Shown one piece after another: positions 55,101 to 64,000 of a DNA stretch of 64,000 bases (within the stretch, counting starts at the first letter, position 1; every line of letters begins with the position of its first letter). The notes under the pieces were generated by a model. It saw only the letters and a list, made by a program, of their open reading frames with translations. It did not search any database and was not told the DNA's origin. The DNA comes from Sabellastarte sp. h YS-2021 (taxonomy: Eukaryota > Annelida > Polychaeta > Sabellida > Sabellidae): contig OZ024940.1 of NCBI GenBank assembly GCA_964017235.1, forward strand, positions 31,242,573 to 31,306,572, read 5' to 3'. The position numbers and the translations under genes are program-made.

Positions 55101-58100
55101 CTTGCTTTGATGAGTCTCATCGCCGTAAAACTAGATGATGTAGATGCAGAAGTTGGACAATAACAAATTCAAGGACCTTTGAAGGATTTTATTCAATTTT
55201 GGCCAAATTCAAGGACTTTCAAGGCCTTGAAAATGAAGCAATTTTTTTTCAAGGATTTTCAAGGATGTGGGATGTGAAAAGAGTTTCAGTATCAGTCTTT
55301 CTTCTCCACTTTCTAATTTCTTTTGTCCTAACTCTTGTAAGATGGTGCAGACATCTGTGTCTTGTGCTCAAAAGTTAAGGAGTTGAAGAACTTGTATTTT
55401 TGCTTGAGACTGCAAGAGAAAAAGAAATTGTTTTTGTACAACAAAAACAAAGCGTTCCAATGAGCATTAATGATTTTGTCGAAATGACCATATTCCTCTG
55501 TTAGTATGTTTTTCCATGTATGCAAAAATTCAACCTACCTGAAAAATGGCCCGCCAAAAATAAAAATGTTAGGAAAACAATTTTTGGTAAAAAGTGGCAG
55601 TTGACCCGAGTGTACCCAGCAGGTCAAAAATTTCTTCGAAATCACGTTATCTCGCACCATTTTCAAGATAAATACATTTTTGCATTTTAAGCACAAATTC
55701 AAGATGGCCGCCAAAAATGGTAGGAAAATGATTTATGGCAAAAACCAGAAGAATGTTTTTGCTGACAAAAATGAAGCGGCCCTGATGAAAAAGAAGTCGC
55801 CCATAAAAGATGTCAACATATGCATCATAAGCAATAGAAACTGTGAACTTTATCCCAGCAGGCACACGACCTGATTTCAACGTTGAAATCAGGTTGGTTT
55901 TTGGTTGATGACGTCGCACAACCTAATTTAGACTTGGTATCAACGTCATTATCTGACCCAGGATTCAATCAAAATTTCTGACTTTGAAATCAGGTTGATT
56001 TTTAGTTGATGATGTTGCACAACCTAATTTCAACCTGTTTTCAACGTCAGTAACTGACCTTGAATCAACTCAGCTGTGATGATGTCATAATGATGTCACG
56101 TGTGACATCACATGTGATGTCATACAAGATGGCAGTGAGCAATAATAGGGGATTTTAGGGAACTTTGTCAAAAATATCTTAGGATGGGGTATCCAATACT
56201 CATAATTCACTGACCCCTCAATTTTTGACCCATTAGTTTATAATTTTAGACATAAAAACACCATTTTCACTATAAATTTACCCTCATGTAGCTTGTTATC
56301 TGGCATCATTATAATAATTATTTTCACTATTATTATTATTATTCCTGGATACCATACCATATTGTTACCACCTGTCAATCACTATGATGTCATTGGTCAT
56401 TTGACTGCTTAGGGATTTCCCACTAGGCTCCGCCCACTACCTGTCCATTACCCATTATGTGACCTATGATGTCACTGGTCATTTGGCTGGTCAAGGATTC
56501 CCCCTAGGCTCTGCCCACTACCAATAAATCACGACCTGAATTCAACATAATTTCAACCTGATTTCAACGTCACATGGTGACTCTGGACCATGTTTGCAAA
56601 ACCAACCTGGATTCAATGTCTAACCCTGACCAGTAATTCAACGTTGAATCAACGTTGACGTGCCTGCTGGGATTGCATTGTGTATGTTACTTGTCCCTAT
56701 TTTCATCATTAATGAGTGCGCACAATTAAAGTGAGGTCAGCTGAACAATACAATAGCTGGAGATTAAAAAATCCATAATTTCGCTGCAAGATGGCCATAA
56801 CTTCATTCATATGGGGACTTTAAGGTGACCATAAAATAAGAATGGCCCTTTTCTCATCCTTTATAAGTGCATAAAGTTTAGCTCAGGTCAGTTGAACATT
56901 AAGATAGCTGGAGGCTAAAACTTCCTTTTTCACTGTAAGGTGACCATAACTTCATTCATATTGTGACTTTAAGGTGACCATAATATGAGAATGTCCCTTC
57001 AATATCAATATATGTTAGATATGGAAAAACAAAGGAGCCTGGGGCCGGATTCACGAAAGGTCTCAAGTCTTAGCCAAATCTCAGCTGAGATTTTGCTCAA
57101 ATCTGAGATTTTTGGCTCAGCTGAGATTCTGCTTAAGTTGAGATTCACAAAGAGAATCTTAGCTGAGACCAAAATCTCAGCCAAGTTTTGAGTCTGGACC
57201 AATCAAATTTGGTGTAACATTTTGTTGAGATTAGTGGAAAGTATACACATTTATATTTTACCACTCTACCATATATATACTCACATTTTAGAATATTTTC
57301 AATCAAGCAAAACATTGTCTTTTTTTTTATAATTTGTGCTGACATTCAAAAGAACTAATTATAATAGCAAAACAAGCCACTCATGTAAATTTGTAATGTA
57401 AATGTTTACTGTTGTTTTTGTACAAACTTTTAATACATATTCATATTTTGTGTTACAAGTTAAATAATATGTCACACTTCACTATTTTCATTTTGTTTTG
57501 TGACTTTTTATTACATATACTCTATTTTATGAAAACTTAAGTCACCCCTTAGGCAGTCTTAGATTTGAGACCAAATCTGAGAAAAATCTCAGCCTGAGAT
57601 CTTTTGTGAATCCCAGCTGAGCAAAAGGTCTCAAATCTGAGAAAAATCTAAGAAAAATCTTAGATTTGAGACCAAAATCTCAGATTTGAGACTTGAGACC
57701 TTTCGTGAATCCAGCCCCAGATGGCTTTATTCAAATGTTATGACTTTAGGGGGGCCAAAATTATATTAACAGTTTAAGGTCACCTTAAAGTCAGGATAGC
57801 CCTTTGGTTTGCCATCCTTTATAAGTGTGCAAAGTTTAACTGAGGTCAGTTGAACAATAAGGTACTTGGAGGCTGAAAACCCCCTTATTTCACTTTAAGA
57901 TGGCTACAATTCCATTCAAACTGAGAGTTTAAGGTGACCATTAGTATTATTTTTATGTAGTTTAATACCAGTGATAATTTCGACATAAAAAAATGGAAAA
58001 AGAAAGGAGCCAGAGCATTTTATTGCAATTTGATGACTTTAAGGAGGCCATATGTCCATTAACATTTTGAGTTTAAGGTCACCATAAAGTCAGGATATTC

Positions 58101-61100
58101 CTTTGGCAAATCTTAATATATGTGCCAAGTTTGGTTGAAAAAAGTGAAAAACTAAGTGAACTGGAGGGCTAAAACCTCGTTTTTTGACATTAAGGTGACC
58201 TTAAAATTGCAGATACAGGGCTAAAACTTCGGCATGTGAAAGATTATCAAAAAGTAGCTGAATAAGTTATTCCAACAAAACGCCGAAATCCTGACCGTTT
58301 TTGAGATACAGACCAAGTACCCATTTTTAAAAAATTTACGAAAATAAAACGCCTCCCATTCAGGCATCTATGGTCCGATTAATGAGAAAATCCTTTCCGA
58401 CCTTGGAAATTTGGTCTAGAATGTACCTGATAAATTTTTTAGCACAGGTGTGTGTGTTTTTTTCCGAAATGCGATGACAAGGTGTTTAGGAGGTATGCTT
58501 AAGGTTACCTTAAGTAAAGCTTAAGGTCTGCGCAAAGTATCTCAAAAATTTTTCCCGCCCCTATAGTTTTAAAGAAAGATAAGAAGGGAAGAAAAATTTG
58601 AAAGGCTAAGAAGTTATTCAAGGGAGACCATAATCCGGCGGCGGTGATCAGTCGAACTTCGGTGAAAACAAATAAGCATCCCTGACGGGCCGCTTAATTA
58701 GCAGATGACTCCGAGTATATCCTTGGGGTCAAAAATTTCGTCAAAATCGCTCTATCTTGCAGGATATTCGGTTTTACGTTTTTTACACAGAAATTCAAGA
58801 AGACCGCCATAAATGGAGTGAAAATGATTTTTGGCAAAAACTGGCAGATGTGACAACCCTGGGGTTAGAAGTTTTGTGACAACCCTGGGGTCAAAAAATT
58901 TCGTCAGTCTGAGTTTTACACAGAATTTAAAGATGGCCTCCAAAAATGGCAGGAAAGCAGTTTTTGGGAAAAAAATTACAAGCTGACTCTGCAGATACCC
59001 CCAGATTTGTCGAAATTGCTCTATGTTGCACCATTTCTCAGATATTAAAGATTTTTCATCTTCATTGTAAAGAAACATTGTGGCATTTAGTTATTTATTC
59101 ATAAATCAGCCATTTTGTATCAGATCACTCCCAAAAGTTAATGATAACCTGACATCTATACAACAAACCTATTTCCCAAATGTCATGTGAATAGGTGAAG
59201 TGCTTTTTAGGTTATCATCCGGACGAGCACACCAATTTGGTGTTTGGTGATGTGATATATATGCTAAACCCAGTGGTTGCAGAGCTATAAGCAATAGAAA
59301 ATACAAACAAGCATCTCTTGCTTGACGCTAAATTTGTAGCAAAATTATTAGCTTTTCTTCAAAAACTCAGAGCTTCCAAAAACATGGGTGCGCAGTACAT
59401 GGGCCAAATGAAAAAAGAGTCTATGACATCATGCTGTCTAGACAGGAAAGTGGTATGACACGCCACCCGGAGAATGCACAGTACTGGATCAACCCTGCCA
59501 GTGGAACCCTTATGTCTGTCTCTGTGGAAACTATCCAAGACTAACCATCAGATCCATGGGTAGTGCTTTCAATTAGTGCTGGTTTTTCTTTCTTATTTCT
59601 AAAGGTGTGTAACCTACCGATATGCTGTATACAACACTGAAAGGTACTTTTAAAAGTAGCATCAGAGACACCCGTTCCCCACAGCCTGGGGAAATAGCTT
59701 TCAACACCATGAGATAGAGAAGTAGTGAAACAGTAGAAAGATCTGGGTACTTACACAGCAATGTCAGTTATATTAAGGTCCAAATAATGTTTAAGCAGAG
59801 AAAGTAATGTCTAGAAGGAAGAAAATGTATGTAAAGATGAAATATTAAAACAAGACAATTCAACAGCAACCTGGACAGCATTAATCAGTAAACTAAAAAT
59901 TATGACGCTGTAAAATTTATTAATAGGATAATAGATGTCAATAAAAATAGCAGTATATATGATAATCATTTGCAGCAATCCATATGTCATTGTCATGAGA
60001 GAAAGCCATAGCCAATGTCCCTACCAAGTATCAACTTACCAAATCTAATGGTGTCTGAGAGATACCCCGGACAAGATTTTAAGGTCACTACAGCAAGGTC
60101 AAAGGTCAAATCAAGGTCACACCATGACATTGCACACCTACACCCCCCAACTAATGTTCCTACCAAGTATCAACTTCCTACAGCTTACTGCTTCCGAGAT
60201 ATAGCCCGGATAAGATTTTATAGGTCAAGGTCACTACGCTAAGGTCAAATCAAGGTCATACCATGACATTGCACACCTACACTCCCCAACAAATGTCCCT
60301 ACAATGTATCAACTTCCTACACCTTCCTACACCGGTTGCTGAGATACAGCCCAGACAAACATAAGCTATTTTTGGTCTTTAATATTATTTCTATACGTCA
60401 CTCAAATAATTTACTGATCACATGCCAAGTTAGGGCAAAACGACGAGCGGTTTCTGTGGTTACCTGGTGTAGAATGGCCTTTATCCACACACAATTCTCT
60501 CAGTTCGTTCTCTAGCGTCGCTTCGTGTACGAGTACTGATGCATTGTGGGAGATTTGTTCCATATGCCGGCTGTCACTCGTGTCGCCCAGTATTGCAATC
60601 TTTCTGCCAGGACGTGAGGGACCAAGAACCTGCTCAGGTGTGATCTGTACAATCACAAACTCAGCTGGAATTATTTCAAATATGATTAATTTGGGTTTAA
60701 TGTCCTTTCTAACTGATTCTAGAATGTGCAAGTTGTGTTCTAGCATAAAAAGGTATTCACAGATGGTGATTAATGCTTCAAAGTGTCGTGTCTACTAGAG
60801 CTGTAATCAACAGTGATTTCTGTAGATCGACGCTCGCTTGTTAGATGCGAGTTGAACTCGAGTCGAACTCGAGTAAATGACACAAATATAAATAAAATAA
60901 TAATGTCCAAATATTGTCATCAAGGGATCCGCCATTGACGTATTTAGCACCATTTTATTGCAAGGAAATATATTCTGTTGCCGGTTAAATTGTACAGGTA
61001 TGTATGAGCACATTATGGAACATCCACATAAATAAGGAAATAAAAAAACGGCCATTGCTCATTGAATTTTTTGTCTTTCTGGTTAGATAAATAGTAAAAG

Positions 61101-63034
61101 TGCTGGTTTTATAACAAGACTAGTATATCATAATTTATTTCTGAAAAACTCGAGTTTAAATTACGTAAATCGATGTGGTCCCAAATATCGTCCACCGAGT
61201 TATGACTCGAGTTTCGGTCAACTCGTTACAGCACTAGTGTCTACTCTTTGTATCTTTATTTTGAAGTGAAAATAACATGATCACTGCTTACACTGAACAC
61301 AAGTTTATTTCATGTAAATTCCAAAGATTTTAAGCAACACAGCTTAAGAATTTTGTCTATCGAGTTCCAATTTTCAACTCTTGGATTTCTGAGAATACAA
61401 AATATTTTGGTGTGGTGGCTGATTCAGTTAACATAAACACAGTGTGTAAGTTCTGTGTGAAGAAACTACTAGAACAATTTCAAATATGCAAATTTCAGAC
61501 AAGTGGTTGGTTCCACAGAGATGCGGGCTAAGTCAGACACTATTGTGGAAAGGTCTTGTCAAACCAATCTGAATCTTTCTGAAGTAGGTCATAGATGAAG
61601 CAGAATGAACATTATCAGATAGAAGGTGCAACATACACTGAACAGATTCTGTAAGTACATAAACAGCATTCAGCACAGTGTGATAATGTAATCATTTAAG
61701 TTCTGAAGGCAGAATGTCATAATGTTCTCATATAATGCTGATACACATTATTTGGATTTTCATTTTGTTCTCAGACCTAAAACATGAATGTGAGACAGTT
61801 TTTTGTTTGTATCCCAGCACTGACAGAGTCTTTAGAGTAGTTCTAATCTAATTACACTGTCATAGAATTTAATCTCTGTAGTGACAGATAAGTACAACAA
61901 CATTTTGCTGCCTTACTGTAAGTCAGTGTAATATTTTGAAGATCAGCAAGATGACTTAAAGTTTGGAGAAATGACTGATTTCAGACATCTTATACTGATA
62001 AACAGGTCATATGATAAATGGTTTCTGAGTTTATGTCCACATGATGAACTGATGTTATATGTTAGTCTTGTGTTGAGTTGTCTGGTTTTTCATCAGCCAA
62101 AACTTTTGCCCAGCGATGGGATTGTTATTGTGTCATGCGAGTCTAGACATAGTTTCTCTGTGATGACTGTTTATACTTTTCATTGTGGGTTTGTTCTCTC
62201 CTTTCTGATTGGTCTATTCTTGTGATATAACATATATGTGTTTCTTCACTGAGACTCCTTCACTACCTACTATGGTTTGTTATCTGTATTCTGATTGGTC
62301 ATTACTTTGTGTAACAAATTCCTCACACACACTTTGTCTGCTGGAACTCTTTACACTTTGTAATGTGGTTTATTATCTGTTTTCTGATTGGTTATTACTC
62401 ATGTCATGTGACATATTTTGTACACTTACAGTTTCTCCTGTGGGACTCTCTACACTTTCTCCTTGTTTCAGTTGTGCATACAAAGGTCCGGGCGGGATTC
62501 CTTTAGACTTCAACAACCCGGCATTTAATCTACAAACACACAAAATGTCACCAGCGGTTGAAAAGGCTGACATTCAATCACTTGTCATGTCTGTGATTGC
62601 AGGTTTGAACCCAGCTCCTGCTGTCATGCAGGATACAGTCTGTTTACATATAACCCTGGCTGTTGAAAGTCTTGTAAGACTTACATTAGAACTGTATTAC
62701 CCAAACTTCTACTGTCTCATCAATGCATTTCTTCTTATAAATTTTTTTTTTAATTTCCTACCACGTTTGGAACTGTTTGACTTGAAATTTGAATTTCAAA
62801 GTACTGGGCATTAGATATTTACAAGGGAATTTGACACAAAAAGACTGCTTCTATGTTATGAATGTTCTATTCAAGTTTACATAATTATTGTACTATTAAC
62901 ACACAGTTCACACAATTCTCAGTTCTGTAAACACTCACTTTCCAGGTTTCTCTCTTTCCTGTACAACAAAACCAAAGCTGGGGACTCTGTGAGTCAGATA
63001 ACTGGCCCGAACAATGAACTGATCATCTTCAAAC
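40145..63034 (-). CDS. ELAC1: ELAC1, short-form zinc phosphodiesterase tRNase Z (3' five coding exons; 5' end outside window)
   Basis: ELAC1 is an endonuclease that acts on tRNA 3' ends (tRNA maturation and repair). Visible exons, 5' to 3' on the minus strand: 63034-62939, 62529-62430, 60644-60464, 51662-51568 and 40246-40145. Together they give 190 residues to the stop, with all phases matching. Motifs in order: the zinc-ligand His in LTHRVPSFGF; the flexible-arm GP motif GIPPGPLYAQLKQGE; GPSRPGRKIAILGDTSDS (motif IV Asp); VHEATLENE; GHSTP; LILTHFSQRY (motif V His); and an EVIAAEDLM tail. The N-terminal ~170 residues with the HxHxDH motif must lie beyond 64000. Two introns are very large (11.3 and 8.8 kb) and filled with mobile elements. 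The exon at 60644 uses the phase-correct AG at 60645-60646, not the AG at 60665. Confidence 0.95.
40247..41344. other. ELAC1 intron, non-repetitive part
   Basis: AT-rich intron sequence with no recognisable element or gene. Confidence 0.4.
41345..41502. mobile_element. Degenerate pogo/Tigger-like MITE
   Basis: Diverged copy of the element at 23261: left end acttctattatccaacc, right end ggataatcaagtttgtactg followed by TA. Confidence 0.65.
41548..46852 (-). mobile_element. DIRS-like retroelement, family B copy 3 (broken)
   Basis: The most complete family B copy, in the last ELAC1 intron, same strand as the gene. Left terminus aaatttttataagttaatac, inverted right terminus ending near 46852 (gatgtattaacgcaataaa), and internal junction at about 41805-41885. 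Parts on the minus strand: gag-like with Cys cluster (45.0-46.5 kb; CVRCRNKG), reverse transcriptase (44.2-45.0 kb), RNase H (43.5-44.1 kb; VIATDNTTVVGW), Dam-like region (43.2-43.5 kb) and recombinase (42.2-43.2 kb; TIDGYRSAI). Old, with many breaks. Confidence 0.8.
46853..47700. other. ELAC1 intron, non-coding
   Basis: AT-rich sequence. No gene or clear element end is seen; the left end of the Harbinger element probably lies here or slightly to the right, but no terminal inverted repeat was identified. Confidence 0.35.
47800..48587 (+). pseudogene. Decayed PIF/Harbinger transposase
   Basis: Harbinger (PIF) DDE transposase remnants in shifting frames. VPQICQAILAEFQDKYL and a TRWNVPHAVGAIEGKQW block precede IEDGTLGLPAPE and the best-preserved C-terminus at 48215-48587 (RQLTREERIANYRISRGRR, VENAFGIL, VLHNMLRTHQGGADRAP, AKHQRELLKDYFNHVG). 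There are at least two frame changes and several stops. It lies inside the 11-kb ELAC1 intron, antisense to the gene. Confidence 0.85.
48970..50390 (-). pseudogene. Decayed Harbinger MADF/Myb-like DNA-binding protein
   Basis: The minus strand around 50160-49880 reads YLTDLDEEAIVDFVKDHEEL, then YNKTNENSKDKAARKELSV and, in other frames, FESQRTRYGKLMQTKAGQA and KEMTEHQNWIQDS. This is the MADF-type second protein of animal Harbinger transposons. Downstream (49.0-49.9 kb) is Gln/Ser-rich sequence. It is broken by several stops and frame changes. It converges tail-to-tail with the transposase at 48587, so both probably belong to one Harbinger element of at least ~2.6 kb. Confidence 0.75.
50391..51439. 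other. ELAC1 intron, unassigned
   Basis: Holds overlapping open frames at 50658-51034 with no similarity I recognise, and a gggggg run near 51295. It may include the right end of the Harbinger element, but no terminal repeat was identified. Confidence 0.3.
51440..51610. repeat. 85-bp tandem duplication across the ELAC1 penultimate exon end
   Basis: Two copies with a period of 85 bp share gacctcagca, ggtttcttaccttacactca and gtggtttgtatctctgactga. The right copy holds the last ~50 nt of the real exon (ending 51568) and its donor GTAAGA. The left copy repeats that exon piece and an identical donor inside the intron. Confidence 0.9.
51705..54885 (-). mobile_element. DIRS-like retroelement, family B copy 4 (broken)
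   Basis: Left terminal region near 51705 (cttagctaatggacaattgg), internal junction at about 51955-52025, and recognisable stretches of recombinase (52.3-52.65 kb), the start of the reverse transcriptase frame (52.65-52.95 kb; ILREGYTLPF) and gag-like sequence (to about 54.9 kb). A matching right terminus is not adjacent; a scrambled one lies at 59330-59590. It sits inside an ELAC1 intron. Old and broken. Confidence 0.65.
54886..55273. mobile_element. hAT-type MITE with CAGGG terminus (diverged)
   Basis: Left end cagggttcccacagacttct; right region ttcaaggattttcaaggatg then tgggat is its diverged inverse. Internal repeats of attcaaggac and tttcaagg are typical of this class of element. No clear target duplication. 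Confidence 0.55.
55854..56671. mobile_element. 818-bp DNA transposon with CCCAGCAGGC termini
   Basis: Terminal inverted repeats cccagcaggcac / gtgcctgctggg are followed by repeats of caacgttgaatc and cctgatttcaacg. Flanked by AT on both sides. The matching site at about 63373 in the second repeat copy is empty (gaactttattgcattg), which proves insertion and gives a 2-bp duplication. No transposase frame, so non-autonomous. A 2-bp AT duplication fits ISL2EU-type elements, but the family call is tentative. Confidence 0.85.
57039..57720. mobile_element. ~680-bp MITE with GGGGCYGGATTCACGAAAGG termini
   Basis: Left ggggccggattcacgaaagg and the inverse at the right end, with internal runs of atctcagctgagat and aaatctgagaaaaatct. 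The second copy of the host repeat (about 63740) lacks it and reads gagccagacgg. The filled site reads gagc-CTG...CAG-atgg, compatible with a 3-bp CWG duplication with one change, as in some PIF/Harbinger elements. Non-autonomous. Confidence 0.8.
58691..59329. other. ELAC1 intron with diverged gene-poor repeats
   Basis: Short repeats around aaattcaagatggccgcc-like and cctggggtcaaaaattt motifs, related to 55540-55760. No gene. Confidence 0.4.
59330..59590. mobile_element. Scrambled DIRS family B fragment
   Basis: The first part matches the right terminal region of family B (ctgtctagacaggaaagtgg, gccacccggagaatgcacag). It is joined directly to a short piece resembling the recombinase region (gtctgtctctgtggaaacta). 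An old broken remnant. Confidence 0.6.
60015..60360. repeat. ~140-bp tandem repeat, about 2.5 units
   Basis: Units share taccaagtatcaactt, gagatanagccnggacaaga, ggtcaaatcaaggtca and ccatgacattgcacacctac. It lies in the large ELAC1 intron, ending ~100 bp from the exon at 60464. Confidence 0.8.
60796..61236. mobile_element. hAT-type MITE, copy 2 (ELAC1 intron)
   Basis: 441 bp; starts tagagctgtaatc and ends gttacagcacta, flanked by a perfect 8-bp target duplication GTGTCTAC (60788-60795 and 61237-61244). Collinear with copy 1 at 8345-8776. The body has ctcgag palindromes near both ends. No transposase. Confidence 0.93.
61245..62429. other. ELAC1 intron, no recognised element
   Basis: AT-rich intron. 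Loose repetition of ctgattggttatta-like sequence near 62200-62400. No gene is supported. Confidence 0.4.
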
Positions 63035-63265
63035 CTGGAACAGAATGGATTTAATACATAAAAGACAGACTACTAAATTTGTGGCAGGAGTAGTTTATGC
63101 TGCGTGTGATGCTGACTGGTTGACAATGCACAGTAATGAGTATGCACTCGTTTCCTCCATCACATCAACTACAGTGATACGACTGATATCATGTGATAAA
63201 CAAAGCGATAAATCCAATATAAACACGGCTAAATCCTGTCAAATCAGACCACAAATATACTTGAA

Positions 63266-64000
63266 CTAGAAGAATATTTTTGCTGATAAAAACGAAGCGG
63301 CCCTGATGAAAAAGAAGTCACCCATAAGAAAAGTCAACATATGCATCATAAGCAATAGAAACTGTGAACTTTATTGCATTGTGTATGTTACTTGTCCCTA
63401 TTTTCATCTTTAATAAGTGTGCAAAATTAAAGTGAGGTCAGCTGAACAATACAATAGCTGGAGATTAAAAACTCCATAATTTCACTGCAAGGTGGCCATA
63501 ACTTCATTCATACTGGGACTTTAAGGTGACCATAAAATATGAATGTCCCTTTTCTCATTCTTTATAAGTGCATAAAGTTTAGCTCATGTCAGTTGAACAA
63601 TAAGATAGCTGAAGGCTGAAACTTCCTTTTTCACTGTAAGGTGACCACAACTTCATTCATATTGCGACTTTAAGGTGACCATAATATGAGAATGTCCCTT
63701 CAATATCAATATATGTTAGATATGGAAAAAGAAAAGAGCCAGACGGCTTTATTCAAATGTTAGGACTTTAGGGGGCCAAAATTATATTAACAGTTTAAAG
63801 TCACCTTAAAGTCAGGATAACCCTTTGGTTGGCCATCCTTTATGGGTGCAAAGTTTAACTGAGGTCAGTTGAACAATAAGATACTTGGAGGCTGAAAACC
63901 CCCTTATTTCACTTTAAGGTGGCTACAACTCCATTCATACTGAGAGTTTAAGATGACCATAAGTATTATTTTTATCTACTTTAATACCAGTGATAATTTC
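63266..64000 (+). repeat. Dispersed tandem-core repeat family, copy 2 (empty sites; runs off the window)
   Basis: Collinear with 55750-57984 but without the two transposons found there. Shares gaagcggccctgatgaaaaa, gcaatagaaactgtgaactt and the ~150-bp core units. It continues past the right edge. Confidence 0.85.

Larger units (their letters stand above)
55540..58690 (+). repeat. Dispersed tandem-core repeat family, copy 1 (with two insertions)
   Basis: A non-coding repeat carrying ~150-bp core units (cataacttcattcatat, ctttaaggtgaccataa, gaggtcagntgaacaataa, tagctggaggctaaaa). The same sequence recurs at 63266-64000. Two transposons (55854-56671 and 57039-57720) interrupt it and are absent from the second copy. 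It ends near 58690 in a GC-rich motif (ccggcggcggtgatcagtcg) related to 16.9 and 21.7 kb, suggesting a mobile element with a tandem core. Confidence 0.75.

Noticed and set aside
60665-60746. Extension of the ELAC1 exon to an upstream AG at 60665
   Set aside because: It would not match the phase of the preceding exon, whereas the AG at 60645-60646 joins in frame and gives the family-typical spacing between the GP arm and PEQVLGP.
62209-62814. 201-codon plus-strand frame
   Set aside because: It is antisense to the ELAC1 exon at 62430-62529 and otherwise low-complexity intron sequence.

Overview
The window is animal nuclear DNA, AT-rich and repeat-laden. Three intron-containing host genes can be read from conserved protein sequence, and everything else I can identify is mobile-element or satellite DNA. 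Spliced genes, C2H2 zinc fingers, a mitochondrial ATP synthase gene and a repeat set of DIRS retroelements, Helentron-like elements with tandem cores, Harbinger, hAT and pogo-like elements and tRNA-derived SINEs suggest a marine invertebrate. A mollusc or other spiralian is my best guess; the species cannot be fixed from sequence alone.

Layout. 1-6.3 kb: tandem repeats (a 63-bp array, a ~155-bp satellite and a 25-bp minisatellite). 6.37-11.48 kb, minus strand: JAZF1, a zinc-finger transcription cofactor, complete in six coding exons (337 codons). 11.48-12.2 kb: a compact head-to-head promoter region. 12.23-14.10 kb, plus strand: ATP5MC, the c-ring subunit of mitochondrial ATP synthase, complete in five coding exons plus a likely untranslated first exon. 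15.3-24 kb: two copies of a Helentron-like element, loose arrays of its core repeat, MITEs and a DIRS fragment. 24.7-40.0 kb: a nest of DIRS elements in which a whole-looking DIRS element (33.0-39.4 kb) sits inside a SINE, which sits inside an older DIRS copy. 40.1-63.0 kb, minus strand: the last five coding exons of ELAC1 (short-form tRNase Z), with introns stuffed by two more old DIRS copies, a decayed two-gene Harbinger transposon, hAT MITEs and a tandem-core repeat family carrying two clean insertions. The 5' exons of ELAC1 lie beyond the right edge.

The host genes are not an operon. JAZF1 and ATP5MC diverge from a shared ~0.5 kb region holding an NRF-1-type site and a CCAAT box. ATP5MC and ELAC1 are convergent, with ~26 kb of repeats between them.

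Main observation: in all three host genes, short tandem duplications sit across exon-intron junctions (four cases: JAZF1 exons 3 and 5, ATP5MC exon 5, ELAC1 penultimate exon). They create series of decoy splice sites, one of which could add 39 codons in frame to ATP5MC. Other notable points are a 63-bp satellite derived from a Helentron-like core repeat, two filled/empty insertion pairs inside the window, and a polypurine tract shared by five DIRS copies.
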